A DNA stretch of 64,000 nt from Paenibacillus phyllosphaerae (GTDB taxonomy: Bacteria; Bacillota; Bacilli; Paenibacillales; Paenibacillaceae): contig NZ_JACHXK010000009.1 of NCBI RefSeq assembly GCF_014192105.1, positions 172,561-236,560 on the forward strand, written 5' to 3'. The notes beneath the pieces are model-generated. The model made no database searches and had not been told where the DNA came from. It was given only the letters and a program-made list of their open reading frames with translations. The position numbers and the translations under genes are program-made. Positions 36,480 through 45,594 of this stretch are shown one piece after another. Each line of letters begins with the position of its first letter. Position 1 is the first letter of the stretch.

Positions 36480-37184
36480 TTGGACTTTGTTAAGCTAATG
36501 ATTGAGCTTGAAGAGCGTAAAGCAGATTTCTTTCGCCAACTGCAAAACAAGAACGGATTCTCTTTTACTGACTATATGGATGGTATAAGGAATACCTTCC
36601 TAAATGGACTGACAATCGACGAGATCATAATTAGATCGAGAAAAAGCCGAATAGCGAAACGTTATTTGGCAATGTACATACTGACCAATATCGAGGACTT
36701 TTGTAGTGATCGTTATGTGAGTCAAATATTAAATCTATATGGTGCCGTAGTAAATGCATTGTTTACTGAGAGGTATAAGTCTGATCAAGTTAAGGCTTTT
36801 TGTGATTCGATTATTCAGAAATTCCAAACACCTGTGACTGGAACAACCTCAAAAGTATCTGAAACAGAGGTTAAATGTATCATCAGGGACTGGGAAACCT
36901 TTATTTATTTTACTTCAATCTCCTCTGGTCTCTTGCCTACGAATGATTCTGAATTGGTTATAGCGTGGGGAATTGACGAAGTAAGTGATATAGATGAGGC
37001 TACCCACTGGATGCCTGTGACACAAGGGGATTTATCCGTTATTGAATCAATAGTAACAGTTAATAAGGCGTACAGGTTGTTATATTGCCCTTATGAAGAT
37101 GAAGATGTCATTGTTGATGATAGAGGAAAGGTATCGATGGCTTATCTGGCACACAGGGGGAAATATATTGTCTTGAGCAATTGA
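36480..37184 (+). CDS. Hypothetical 234-residue protein
   Basis: TTG start at 36480 after GAGGTGAGG. No family recognised, no TM. N-terminal helices (LMIELEERKADFFRQLQNK), a mixed middle, and an acidic C-terminal part (YCPYEDEDVIVDDRG). Thirteen bases after the Rpn-like gene, so same operon. Confidence 0.55.
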   Translation: MDFVKLMIELEERKADFFRQLQNKNGFSFTDYMDGIRNTFLNGLTIDEIIIRSRKSRIAKRYLAMYILTNIEDFCSDRYVSQILNLYGAVVNALFTERYKSDQVKAFCDSIIQKFQTPVTGTTSKVSETEVKCIIRDWETFIYFTSISSGLLPTNDSELVIAWGIDEVSDIDEATHWMPVTQGDLSVIESIVTVNKAYRLLYCPYEDEDVIVDDRGKVSMAYLAHRGKYIVLSN

Positions 37185-37228
37185 CACTGATCGAAGTCTA
37201 GGTATGAAAAAAATGCGGGGGGAATTTT

Positions 37229-37504
37229 ATGAACTGGAATCATTCCGCAAACTTAAACTACTTTTATAGAAGAACCTGCCCAATTTGTGAGAGTCCAATA
37301 GCTGGTATAGACGAATACGGTTCCTGGGAGCGACAACTCTATTGCCCGAAGGATCAGAAACATTATTTTTCTTATTTAAGCTTAAACGATAGTAGCATAA
37401 CCATTCTTAATCGGAATTTTGGAAAGAATCAGGTTGCGGAAATTGAAATGTTCTTGAATGAGCTTTATCAGGACAAGCCTGAGATTTTCGAAGAGAGGGA
37501 ATAA
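37229..37504 (+). CDS. CPIC zinc-binding protein, copy 1
   Basis: 91 residues: MNWNHSANLNYFYRRTCPIC, then LYCPKDQKHYF, a likely zinc site of two Cys pairs or Cys2-Cys-His, ending in a short amphipathic helix (VAEIEMFLNELYQ). Paralogous to the gene at 38188-38490. Start ATG 37229 with GGGGGGA. Directly followed by the Uma2-like gene. Confidence 0.65.
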   Translation: MNWNHSANLNYFYRRTCPICESPIAGIDEYGSWERQLYCPKDQKHYFSYLSLNDSSITILNRNFGKNQVAEIEMFLNELYQDKPEIFEERE

Positions 37505-37506
37505 CT

Positions 37507-38184
37507 ATGCATTTTGAAAACAAAATTAGTGACATAAGTGAGGTTGTTCAGGAACAGGATGATACTTTGATTGATTTTGATTGTGATGGTTTTTATGAAA
37601 AGGAAGAAAGGTGGTTAGATGATACTCTCAGGGAGCATAGCAAGACAAGCTATATACATCACTGGGTTGAAATTTGGGAAAGTAGAAGATTCTTACGAAA
37701 GGTGTGGTTACCAAGGGAGGCATTTTTACTTACTCAACTATCTGGATATATTGGTCAGTTTGTTGAAAAAGAGAAAATCGGAAAAGTGTATGGACCAAAA
37801 CACGCGATTTGCTTAAAAGGTGGAAAAGACAGGCTTATTCCTTCTATCACTTTTGTGGAGGAGAACAATCCTGCTGAACTATATTCAGAGTTCTTTCTTC
37901 AAGGAGCAGGTTTGCTCGTTGGGATACCTAATCTAGTTGTAGAAATCATGCCTGCAGGTAAACGTAATTATAGATGGGCACAGCAGAAGGTTGGTATCTA
38001 TAAGAGATATGGTATTCAGGAGATATGGGTAATCTGTCCTTATGACCAGGATATAGAAATCTACTCTAAGAAGGAAAATGGATATGAAATGATTGAACTA
38101 TCCAGGGTGCTCAGAACGAAAATTTGTAACTTTGTAGTGCCGGACGATATTTTTAAAAAAGGTAATATACTTGAGGGTCAGTGA
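37507..38184 (+). CDS. Uma2-family (DUF820) endonuclease-like protein
   Basis: 225 residues. The C-terminal domain reads LVVEIMPAGKRNYRWAQQK then YKRYGIQEIWVICPYDQDIEIY, the Uma2 pattern with Glu and Lys of the PD-(D/E)XK site. Where the family usually has P-D before a strand (PDVSVV), this protein has IPSITFV, so the Asp may be missing. Sandwiched between two paralogous CPIC zinc proteins. Role in DNA cleavage is possible but unproven. Confidence 0.65.
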   Translation: MHFENKISDISEVVQEQDDTLIDFDCDGFYEKEERWLDDTLREHSKTSYIHHWVEIWESRRFLRKVWLPREAFLLTQLSGYIGQFVEKEKIGKVYGPKHAICLKGGKDRLIPSITFVEENNPAELYSEFFLQGAGLLVGIPNLVVEIMPAGKRNYRWAQQKVGIYKRYGIQEIWVICPYDQDIEIYSKKENGYEMIELSRVLRTKICNFVVPDDIFKKGNILEGQ

Positions 38185-38187
38185 GGT

Positions 38188-38490
38188 GTGGAGATGAGAT
38201 GGAATCACTCTGAGGACAAACTCGTTTTTGGAAGAAGGACCTGCCCGATTTGTGAGGGGAAGATTGATGGGGATTGGGGGCGTCAATCAATGGAAATCAG
38301 CGTTTGTTGTCAAGGAAATGAGGAACACTACTCTGTATTTGTTAATTTCTTTGCTAGTAGCGTGACTATATTAGGTAAAGACTTTGATGATGAGCAGGTG
38401 TTAGAAATTGAGTCGTACTTAGATCAGTTACTTCGGGAACATCCTGAATTTTTTATAGGAGCAGATGGATCTAGAGAAAGTAAAGAGTAA
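38188..38490 (+). CDS. CPIC zinc-binding protein, copy 2
   Basis: 100 residues, ATG 38194 or GTG 38188. RWNHSEDKLVFGRRTCPIC, then CCQGNEEHYSV and SSVTILGKDFDDEQVLEIESYLDQLL align along the full length with the product of 37229-37504, so the two arose by duplication. The pair flanks the Uma2-like gene. Last gene of the operon. Confidence 0.65.
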   Translation: MEMRWNHSEDKLVFGRRTCPICEGKIDGDWGRQSMEISVCCQGNEEHYSVFVNFFASSVTILGKDFDDEQVLEIESYLDQLLREHPEFFIGADGSRESKE

Positions 38491-38650
38491 AGGCGGTAAT
38501 GTTTTTAGGCTTCCGGGGGAGAGCTTGTGGCTCAGTGGGATGACGGTCAGTCTGACGGTATATTATTATTACATTTTATATAATGATAAAATAGAAAAAC
38601 GAATAAATTTATATAAAATATTATCGGATTATAGAAAGAGTTTATTTATT

Positions 38651-39370
38651 ATATTTTGAGAACTGATTTGAGGAATAAAACGATAGAAAACGTGAGAACC
38701 TGATAAAGACAAGCGTTGAGGGGGCCTTAAATCTTGGATCTCAGGCAATATGGACAGTGCCGTTGAAATCAGAAACGATATAATATTTGTACTTAATAAG
38801 TACTAATATTACATGAAACATACTATTAGTACTTATTAAGTATACGGAGTATATAAAGATGTATTTTTATTATATTTGAGAACTTGGATGGAGGACTAAA
38901 ACGATGAAAATACGTGAGAATTCGATAAAGACAAGCGTTGAGGGGGCCTTAAATCTGTGATTTTAGGCAAAATGAACAGTGCCGTTGAAATCAGAAACCA
39001 TATAATATTTGTACTTAATAAGTACTAATAATCCATGAAACATACTATTAGTACTTATTAAGTACACGGAGTATATAATGTGTATTTTAATATATTTGAG
39101 AATGTGGATTGGGAACTAAAATGATGGAGAACGTGAGAATCCGATAAAGATAAGCGTGAAGGGGCCAGAAATCTTTTGATTTTAGGCAAAATGAACAGTG
39201 TCGTTGAAATCAGAAACCATATAATATTAGTACTTTTTATATACTAATATTACATGAAACATACTATTTGTACATAATAAGTACACGGAGTACATAGTAA
39301 GTAAACGGATTACATAAAGTGTTTTTTATTATATTTGAGAAATGAATTGAGGACTTAAATGAGGGGAATA
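38651..39370. repeat. Three tandem 220-bp repeats with strong hairpins, partial fourth
   Basis: Units begin with a (T)ATATTTGAGAA motif at about 38651, 38871, 39091 and 39330; periods 220, 220 and 239 bp, the third unit being extended and more diverged. Each unit has AGACAAGCGTTGAGGGGGCC (or a variant), then CAGTGCCGTTGAAATCAGAAA, then a hairpin. In unit 2 the hairpin has perfect 20-bp arms (39011-39030 and 39046-39065) around a 15-base loop; in unit 1 the arms (38789-38808 and 38824-38843) differ by one base. Within each arm GTACTTA-A-TAAGTAC is itself palindromic. No open frame spans the units. Confidence 0.85.
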
Positions 39371-40249
39371 AAAAAGCCAGTGGCCAGCGATTTCGGTAAT
39401 TCAAATTGTGGTTGAGGCTAAAAGAAACCGTGCTTGCTGGTAAATCAGAGCGCGTTCACCCCATGGTACGGGAATCCCTTTTTTTTAAGGATGGCATCGA
39501 ACGATCATTTAGTTGATATATTAACTGAGGAGGCAATGTAGGGGGGATACTGGCTCTTACTATTAATCCGGGTAAGGTTGGGGACAATCCAGCTTTCAAT
39601 AGATACTGTACAGCGCCCGATTGACCTCTTATCAATTATGTTTGATTTAATGAATTAAAATGGGTATACCAAAAACTGAATATATGGGTCTTCCCCCGGC
39701 TGTTTACCTCGTACCAAAGTCTAAGTGAAATTGAGATATATTGCTTCTAAAATAAATAAGGTTTTTCCTGGCTTGAAAAATAAGAACTAAGATGTTTGTT
39801 GTTCTATAATATAGATGACTTAATCAGTGAGTAAATAATCGTACAAGGTAAGGCGTAAAAGGGGAAGGGATAGCACCTTTCCCTTTTTGTCCTTGTCTTT
39901 CCTTTTCTCTAATGAAAACTAATGTTGATCTTCAAAACTAAATTGATTTCCCCAGTACAAATTCGGAAGGTACTGAGAAGACAGTAACAATATTTGTAAG
40001 GCTAAAGACTGTCGTAGGAGTTCATTAATCCCCAAATATATCCAGGGTATTTACATAACAAAATTTCAATACTCAGTATTCCATATATATTGTAAACTTA
40101 GGCGCAATTATCTGATGTAATCGATAAATTACATTCACCGTTGATCAATAAGAAAGGGGTGTTTTTAGAAACATCGGATGGATGTTTTTAGCCAGTAGCA
40201 ACGATCTGGTTGAGTGTGGAGTTCGATATATTTATGTAGTAGGAGAGGT
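39371..40249. other. Non-coding stretch with a possible small transcript
   Basis: About 880 bp without a credible gene. A TATAAT-like -10 near 39815 is followed by a terminator-like hairpin (AAGGGGAAGG with CCTTTCCCTTTTT, about 39858-39891), which would give an RNA of about 70 nt. Otherwise nothing recognised. Confidence 0.4.
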
Positions 40250-40980
40250 TATCAACCCCGCCGCGCGGCAACGGAAGACTGGAGAGGGTGACAACGTGAG
40301 AATCAACGGACCTTCAAGGGTCTTATGTTGAGTTCAAGGTTCAGTCTCGCACGGATCTCTCAATCGAAAAGTATCAGTGATAGGCTCGTCGTTCTGCCTG
40401 CTAAGCCCCCTCTCGGGCGTCTCAATCTGAGACCACAATGAGATTGTGAGCAACGAAGGAATCGGCATGGCACGTTATTCGGCCGCCTAGAGCCCCACTG
40501 CGGCGTCTCCTCATGGACTGCGCGCGTCCTTAGCGGAAGGGCAGAGACGAGAACGTCGTCAAGAATCTGACCAACGACGGTTCCTGAGCCAAACTCTACA
40601 AACTTGATGGCGACCGGAACGCTTCGAACCTCATCGGTGTCCAAGCAATCGCGCTCTACTACGGAGCCTCCGCCGACCAACGCGTGTTCTACTCACCCTG
40701 GCATGTGGAAGTGAGGGTGCTATACCCCGCAGCCCCCGAACCACGCGCACGCCGGTTGAAGTCCAATGAAGGCGCGGGCGAGAACCCGCAGACCGCAGCA
40801 AGCGAGGTTACAGGGCGAGTGGCGATACGCCTCGAGCGTCAAGTCCGCCTCCTCAATTGCTCAGCACCGCCCAGCTGAAGATCGTGTTCAACGAAGGTAC
40901 GCGGCGGCGCGAAGTCGGCGGCCCAGCGGTGAAGGCCAAATAGATCGAGCGACTGCGCAAGGCCATATAACGGCCTAACA
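40250..40980. other. GC-rich island, candidate structured RNA or decayed foreign gene
   Basis: About 730 bp that is visibly GC-rich inside an element of about 36% GC. No frame on either strand has a start, ribosome site and protein-like composition throughout; the longest frames (40360-40680 minus, 40684-40878 plus) look like noise. Numerous short inverted repeats are present, for example GGACC-TTCAA-GGGTC at 40308-40322. In one plus frame around 40684-40770 a reading like VFYSPWH ... PAAPEPRARRLK loosely resembles the start of IscB proteins, which would make the upstream 430 bp an omega-RNA, but the match is weak. Confidence 0.35.
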
Positions 40981-41122
40981 TAGCATTGGTTGAGGAGGGC
41001 AAGAGATCAAGTTGGTTAGTTTAATTGTTCTCCCCCTGTTTAGTTTGATGGATAATTATGGGTAATAGCTTGATGACTCAGCTAAATGTCTTGAATGGAC
41101 ACCTGAAAAGTTTAATAGCAGT

Positions 41123-41551
41123 TTGAACGAAAGGAAGATTTACTTGTTCGAGGTTACATACGATCCGAAATCGTTTAACGAATATATATCTGAACTACAT
41201 TCACATTTGTTTAATGACCTTGATTTTGACACTATAGTTAAAACAAGAATGAATAACCACCGTAAAGAAAGATTCATTTCGATGTATCTTTTGAAAGACA
41301 AGAGTACATTTAACATGTATCGTTTAAGATCTGACTTAATGTTAGATAACGACTACCAACGTTTAATTTTTGCACTCGGCCAACTAAGGGAAAAAAATAA
41401 GGCTGTATTGGGGCTTGTAGCAGTATTGGGGATAATGCATTTTGAAGTTGATATGGAGTTTTCGAACTATGAAGTGAATGTGATTAATAAGGATATCAAT
41501 GCTTATTTGTCTTGGAAATTGAAGAGAATGTTGAAAACGCTGAAGAGATAA
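41123..41551 (+). CDS. Hypothetical protein, probably N-terminally damaged
   Basis: 142 residues from TTG 41123. The same frame is coding-like upstream to 41069 (DDSAKCLEWTPEKF), and an in-frame ATG at 41048 is separated from it by TAA and TAG at 41063-41068. The gene may have started at 41048 and been broken by two stops, or it is expressed from the TTG. No family recognised. Follows the GC-rich island; a terminator follows it. Confidence 0.45.
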   Translation: MNERKIYLFEVTYDPKSFNEYISELHSHLFNDLDFDTIVKTRMNNHRKERFISMYLLKDKSTFNMYRLRSDLMLDNDYQRLIFALGQLREKNKAVLGLVAVLGIMHFEVDMEFSNYEVNVINKDINAYLSWKLKRMLKTLKR

Positions 41552-41612
41552 AATCCTTCGAATTTCGCGGAACTGTCTGACATAAACAATTAGTCGATAA
41601 AATACAAAAAAG

Positions 41613-41659
41613 TAGTCCACCCAACTGCCCTAAACAAGCGATTGGTGTGGACTATTTTT
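41613..41659 (+). terminator. Intrinsic terminator
   Basis: TAGTCCACCCAA (41613-41624) pairs with TTGGTGTGGACTA (41642-41654) with one mismatch, then five T. Between it and 41948 I see only a 26-codon frame at about 41816-41896 without a ribosome site. Confidence 0.75.
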
Positions 41660-41947
41660 GTTTACCACAGTAAAGATGTTTATTTTGTAAAGTTCACAAT
41701 TTAATAAATCAGTAATATCGATTATTTCTAATGACACCTGAGATTATAAAATTTGTTGTTTGAAAAAAGCTGAGATAAGCTAACCAGTAATCTTATAGAT
41801 GCAAACAAGGACTCATGTATTTGAAGCAAACATTATTAAAACTCGAAGAGGATGAGAAAGTTGAAGTTATTGTTTTAAGCAACTGTTTCTATTGAAATTC
41901 AATTCGGGAAGTAAGAGGTTTATTCAGAATAAAAGGAGAAATGAAGA

Positions 41948-42799
41948 ATGGCAGACAGACGAATGCTAAGTAGAAGTATTAGCATCTCCGAGAAAGTGAA
42001 CTTATTACCAGATGTATTCGATATGTTGCTATTTACATGGATGATCCCCCACACTGATGACTTCGGGAGGTTACATGGATCTCCAGCTAAGGTGAGGGCA
42101 TTAATAATTCCGATGCTTGAAAAATCTAATAAGGATGTCGAACGATCACTTACAACACTTCATAATGAGAAGCTTATACAGTGGTACGAAGTTGATGGAG
42201 ACCAGTATATCCAAGTTGTGAATTTTGAGAAACACCAAACTGGATTACACAAGAGGACAAAAAGTAAAATCCCGGAGAATCCCCAAACTTCCGGGAAGTT
42301 CCCGGAAAGTCCTGCCCAAGGGAAAGGAATTGGAATTAAGGGAAGCGAACAGAACGGAATAGAAGAGAATGTGAATGTAAGGGAAGGGAATTGGGGAAGA
42401 ATCGCATTGAATTCAAATAGTTATGAGGATCGAATATTGAACCTTATTAAAGAATGTCAGATAAAAAGCTACAATCAAAAAGATCTCGACTTGCTATTTA
42501 GTTATATTGGTGAAAATGATATTGAAGTAATAGAAGTAGCTGTAAAGAAGGCGTCAGGGAAGGAACATTTGAGCTATGCGATAAAGACGTTGCAAGGAAT
42601 GATTAAGGACGGAAAGACAAAGAAAGAGCATGTAATGCAAGTGCCAAGAAATGTTACGCAAATTACTAGTAAAACACGAACTGGGAAGTTTGTAGGATGG
42701 ATTCCAGAGCAACTAAAAGGCCCGGAAGTATCTGTCGAAGAGCATGAGGAACTCGTTAATATAGCTAAGAAACTTGATGAGAAGGCAGACGTATCTTGA
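41948..42799 (+). CDS. Phage-type replisome organiser (DnaD-like winged-helix protein)
   Basis: 283 residues from ATG 41948 with AAAGGAG upstream. The N-terminus, RMLSRSISISEKVNLLPDVFDMLLFTWMIPHTDDFGRL in outline, then VERSLTTLHNEKLIQWYEVDG and NFEKHQTG, is the winged-helix domain of phage replication initiators. A linker rich in Gly/Asn/Glu and a C-terminal helical DnaD-like part (LDLLFSYIGENDIEVIEVAVKKA) follow. It would load the host helicase at an origin, which may lie in this gene. Its presence marks the element as phage-derived. Confidence 0.75.
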   Translation: MADRRMLSRSISISEKVNLLPDVFDMLLFTWMIPHTDDFGRLHGSPAKVRALIIPMLEKSNKDVERSLTTLHNEKLIQWYEVDGDQYIQVVNFEKHQTGLHKRTKSKIPENPQTSGKFPESPAQGKGIGIKGSEQNGIEENVNVREGNWGRIALNSNSYEDRILNLIKECQIKSYNQKDLDLLFSYIGENDIEVIEVAVKKASGKEHLSYAIKTLQGMIKDGKTKKEHVMQVPRNVTQITSKTRTGKFVGWIPEQLKGPEVSVEEHEELVNIAKKLDEKADVS

Positions 42800-42872
42800 A
42801 CACCTATGCTAATACAATTGGTATGAAATATGGGAAGTGAAGCCTCTTGGCGGAGACAGTCCTGAAAAGTAA

Positions 42873-43028
42873 ATGTTAAAATATCAAGGAACTAAATCCA
42901 TTCCTATTGAAGATCGCGATTATTATGACGAGGAAATGGACGAGTACTTACCTGATTTGTACATGAAAGTCGAGTGTAAGAATCCTAGTAAGGTATACTA
43001 TTCTTTTTATTATTATACTTCCAGATAG
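42873..43028 (+). CDS. 51-residue acidic protein
   Basis: ATG 42873 to TAG 43028. MLKYQGTKSIPIEDRDYYDEEMD, continuing to a Tyr-rich end (YYSFYYYTSR). No ribosome site better than AAAAGT. Reads like a small phage early protein; function unknown. Modest support. Confidence 0.35.
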   Translation: MLKYQGTKSIPIEDRDYYDEEMDEYLPDLYMKVECKNPSKVYYSFYYYTSR

Positions 43029-43128
43029 ACTCCAAATATCTTAAGTGGGCAGTTATCTCACAGAATGAGGATGCAGAGCTGTTCTAATTGTTGTTTTGGA
43101 ATTAATATATTAATTCAAATTCTAGCGG

Positions 43129-43172
43129 AAACACCGCAGATCAGTCCATTGGTCTCAGTCTGCGGTGTTTTT
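43129..43172 (+). terminator. Intrinsic terminator after the replication genes
   Basis: AAACACCGCAGA (43129-43140) pairs perfectly with TCTGCGGTGTTT (43159-43170), followed by more T. From here to 43552 I see no gene. Confidence 0.85.
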
Positions 43173-43552
43173 CAATTAGACGTATCTATTTTTGCTTAAA
43201 TTGCAACAATTTTGTTAAATCATCCAAGATGTGAAATTAATTAGCTCTGTTCTGTTTGTCATTTGAAATTACGAGAGTTTGCAGACATAGCGTATTTTTG
43301 TTTTGAAAGCGATGCTAAGATACATGCAAGCAAAAATAACTATTGTGGGCACTTTCAAATTATATACAGTAGTGATTGCTTCGAACTATTGTGAAAGACG
43401 GGTGGGATTCTTCAAGATCTTTTTTAGTGATAATAGCTCTAATATCTGTTTCAAAGTCAATGCGTAATAGACACTGAGGCTTATACAATTCTTGAAAACT
43501 CTTAGAGGATATTGTGATTTTTGAACCATTAAGAAACCTAAAGTCCTGGATT

Positions 43553-44701
43553 TTAATTTTCGCGGACAGTTTTATTTATTTGTAATATCAACCCTATACA
43601 TATCATGTTAATTATCAATGAACTACCTCCATAACTCACAAACGGAAGTGTTATTCCAGTTAGTGGCATCAGTCCGATGAGCATTCCTATATTTTCGAAG
43701 ATCTGAAATAAGAACATACCACAGATCCCAACAATAATAACGGCATTGTATATATCTTTTGAACATTCCTGACCAATAAGAATAATTCTATAGATAAGAT
43801 AAAGATATAACAGGAGTAGTAAAGAAGAGCCTACAAAACCGAATTCTTCTCCTAAAACAGCAAATATTGAATCTGAGTAAGTATAAGGAACACGCCCTGT
43901 TTGTGTGGTATCTCCTTTAAGAAAACCATCACCAAACAGTGCTCCACTTCCTATTGCTATGGTCGACATTTTTACTTGGTATTTTGCATCATCACTTGCA
44001 TCGTTTGGATTGATAAAAGTATTGATTCTACTGTACCAATGACTTAAATGATAATCTGATAAGGTAGTCTTGATTTCATCATTATATTTGTTGAAAACAA
44101 AGGGGAACAAGGTAACGAAGATAATTATTATGGAAAGAATAAATGAAAAAACTTTGTACTTCAGATTACCTACCCAAAGCACTACTAAAAGTATTACCAT
44201 GTAAACTACAGCATTACCTAAGTCGGGCTGTAATATAACTAGTATTGTCGGTGGGAAAAATATGCAAAGAATGTAAAAGACATTAGTTGTCGTTAAGTTA
44301 ACGCTGTTTGCTAATGAGGTTTCGATTTGCTTTGCCAGTGCCATTATTAGAAATATCTTCATTAGCTCAGCCGGCTGAAAACTAAAGTTAATTATCGGTA
44401 TATTGAACCAACTTTTTGCTCCATTCACCTCATCGCCAAAAATACTGACTAAGATTAATGAGGATATCCCACCTATATATAACCAGTAAGAATATTTCTT
44501 CAAGAATGAATTACTTATAAAGAACAAAGTGAATAAAAATATAAAGCCAATAAAATAATTAATTAAGTTTTTTATATAAAAATTATTATAACTAGGATTC
44601 TGATGAGTCGAGCTGTAAATCAGTAGAGTACTAATGCCCATAAAAATGATAATCATGAGGATTATACCAACGTCAAGATTTCTAAATGGGTTTCTGTTCA
44701 A
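43553..44701 (-). CDS. RodA/FtsW/SpoVE-family peptidoglycan polymerase paralogue
   Basis: 382 residues, about ten TM helices. Family motifs: NGAKSWFNIPIINFSFQPAELMK, LQPDLGNAVVYMVILLVVLWVG, the conserved YQVKMSTIAIGSGALFGDGFLKG-type loop, and IFAVLGEEFGFVG with LPLTGITLPFVSYGGSS near the end. SEDS proteins join lipid II into glycan strands. This copy is AT-rich, sits in the island and points away from the lasso cluster 280 bp off. An extra SEDS protein could act as a resistant replacement, since some lasso peptides target lipid II; that is inference. Confidence 0.85.
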   Translation of the reverse strand: MNRNPFRNLDVGIILMIIIFMGISTLLIYSSTHQNPSYNNFYIKNLINYFIGFIFLFTLFFISNSFLKKYSYWLYIGGISSLILVSIFGDEVNGAKSWFNIPIINFSFQPAELMKIFLIMALAKQIETSLANSVNLTTTNVFYILCIFFPPTILVILQPDLGNAVVYMVILLVVLWVGNLKYKVFSFILSIIIIFVTLFPFVFNKYNDEIKTTLSDYHLSHWYSRINTFINPNDASDDAKYQVKMSTIAIGSGALFGDGFLKGDTTQTGRVPYTYSDSIFAVLGEEFGFVGSSLLLLLYLYLIYRIILIGQECSKDIYNAVIIVGICGMFLFQIFENIGMLIGLMPLTGITLPFVSYGGSSLIINMICIGLILQINKTVREN

Positions 44702-44977
44702 GTTTACTGTTCACTCCATATACATAGATGATTTTTTATCATTCAATCCTAATGATTAGACGATTCATTAGCAGATAAAGCTCTGAAAAATGCCCATCTT
44801 TTAGAGTATTTATATTAATATTGGCTTTAGTGGACACTTCTGTGATATTAGACTAATAGTCAATTAATTGCAAGTTAGGGGGGCAGTGATCAAAAAAACT
44901 ATTGATTATTCTTGCAAGAAGCTATTAAAATGTGAATTAACATTTGGGGAGAGATGGAAAAAAAGGAGTGAGATAGG

Positions 44978-45337
44978 TTGATAAGTGCTAGATGTACTAT
45001 TTATTTAGGGCCAAACATTTACTTAGATTTGGCTCGAGAGGGAGTTAGTATCGATGGAAGTTTGATTCTATTATCCCGCGTACATTACAAAATTCTATAC
45101 TTACTATCATCTAATCCATCATGTCCATTTTCGGTAGAAAAGATTATCGATTATGTATGGGGACAGGGTGCAGGGATAACGAAATCTGATTTGTCTGTAT
45201 ATATAACTAGACTAAGAAAGATTCTTTCTCGAAGTAAAAGTAATCAATCACAGCATAATTATATTATTTCTTTAAGAAACGTTGGTTATATTTTCTGTTT
45301 ATCAACTAGGAATGAGAATGTCACTGCTACACAATAG
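44978..45337 (+). CDS. OmpR-type winged-helix regulator without receiver
   Basis: 119 residues (TTG 44978, AGGAGTGAG upstream). It is a lone trans_reg_C domain: LLSRVHYKILYLLSSNP, IIDYVWGQGAGITKSDLSVYITRLRKIL and YIISLRNVGYIFCL. No phosphoacceptor domain, so it is not a classical response regulator. Located immediately upstream of the lasso cluster and closed by its own terminator; likely regulator of that cluster. Two TTGTAATGTAT copies in front of the first lasso gene are candidate binding sites. Confidence 0.75.
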   Translation: MISARCTIYLGPNIYLDLAREGVSIDGSLILLSRVHYKILYLLSSNPSCPFSVEKIIDYVWGQGAGITKSDLSVYITRLRKILSRSKSNQSQHNYIISLRNVGYIFCLSTRNENVTATQ

Positions 45338-45375
45338 CTGAAACAAATATTGTCTAATGTTCGCACAATTACCTC

Positions 45376-45412
45376 AAATGATCACCTAATTTTTCTTAGG
45401 TGATCATTTTTT
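45376..45412 (+). terminator. Intrinsic terminator after the regulator gene
   Basis: Perfect AAATGATCACCTAA (45376-45389) with TTAGGTGATCATTT (45396-45409) and T run. Confidence 0.9.
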
Positions 45413-45457
45413 ATTTAAGTGAAACATTTTCATTATGTTGGCATGTAAGTTAGATAT

Positions 45458-45530
45458 TTGTAATGTATTGTCGAAAATGTTGAAAAAATGAAAGAAATCT
45501 GTCAGTGAAAATCGAAAGATTGTAATGTAT
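45458..45530 (+). promoter_or_regulatory. Direct repeat upstream of the lasso operon
   Basis: TTGTAATGTAT occurs at 45458-45468 and 45520-45530, start-to-start 62 bp (about six helical turns). Winged-helix OmpR-type regulators often bind direct repeats. The copies are 65 and 127 bp before the B1 start. Regulator assignment is inference. Confidence 0.4.
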
Positions 45531-45594
45531 ATTTGGTAAAGATTAAGCCTGTAGCTGGATCATAAAAATAACTAACCTTAACAGGAGTAAAAGA

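Noticed and set aside
38465..38659. 64-codon frame overlapping the second CPIC gene end
   Set aside because: No ribosome site, and it runs into the repeat region with a Tyr/Ile-rich low-complexity tail.
38651..39370. CRISPR array
   Set aside because: The repeats are about 220 bp with near-identical contents and no short unique spacers; no cas genes are present.
40360..40680. Minus-strand frame in the GC-rich island
   Set aside because: Long frames are expected by chance in GC-rich DNA; no start site and no recognisable domain.
40684..40878. IscB protein remnant
   Set aside because: A loose likeness to the IscB start (P-x-RARRL) does not extend to the RuvC or HNH motifs; kept only as a possibility in the island finding.
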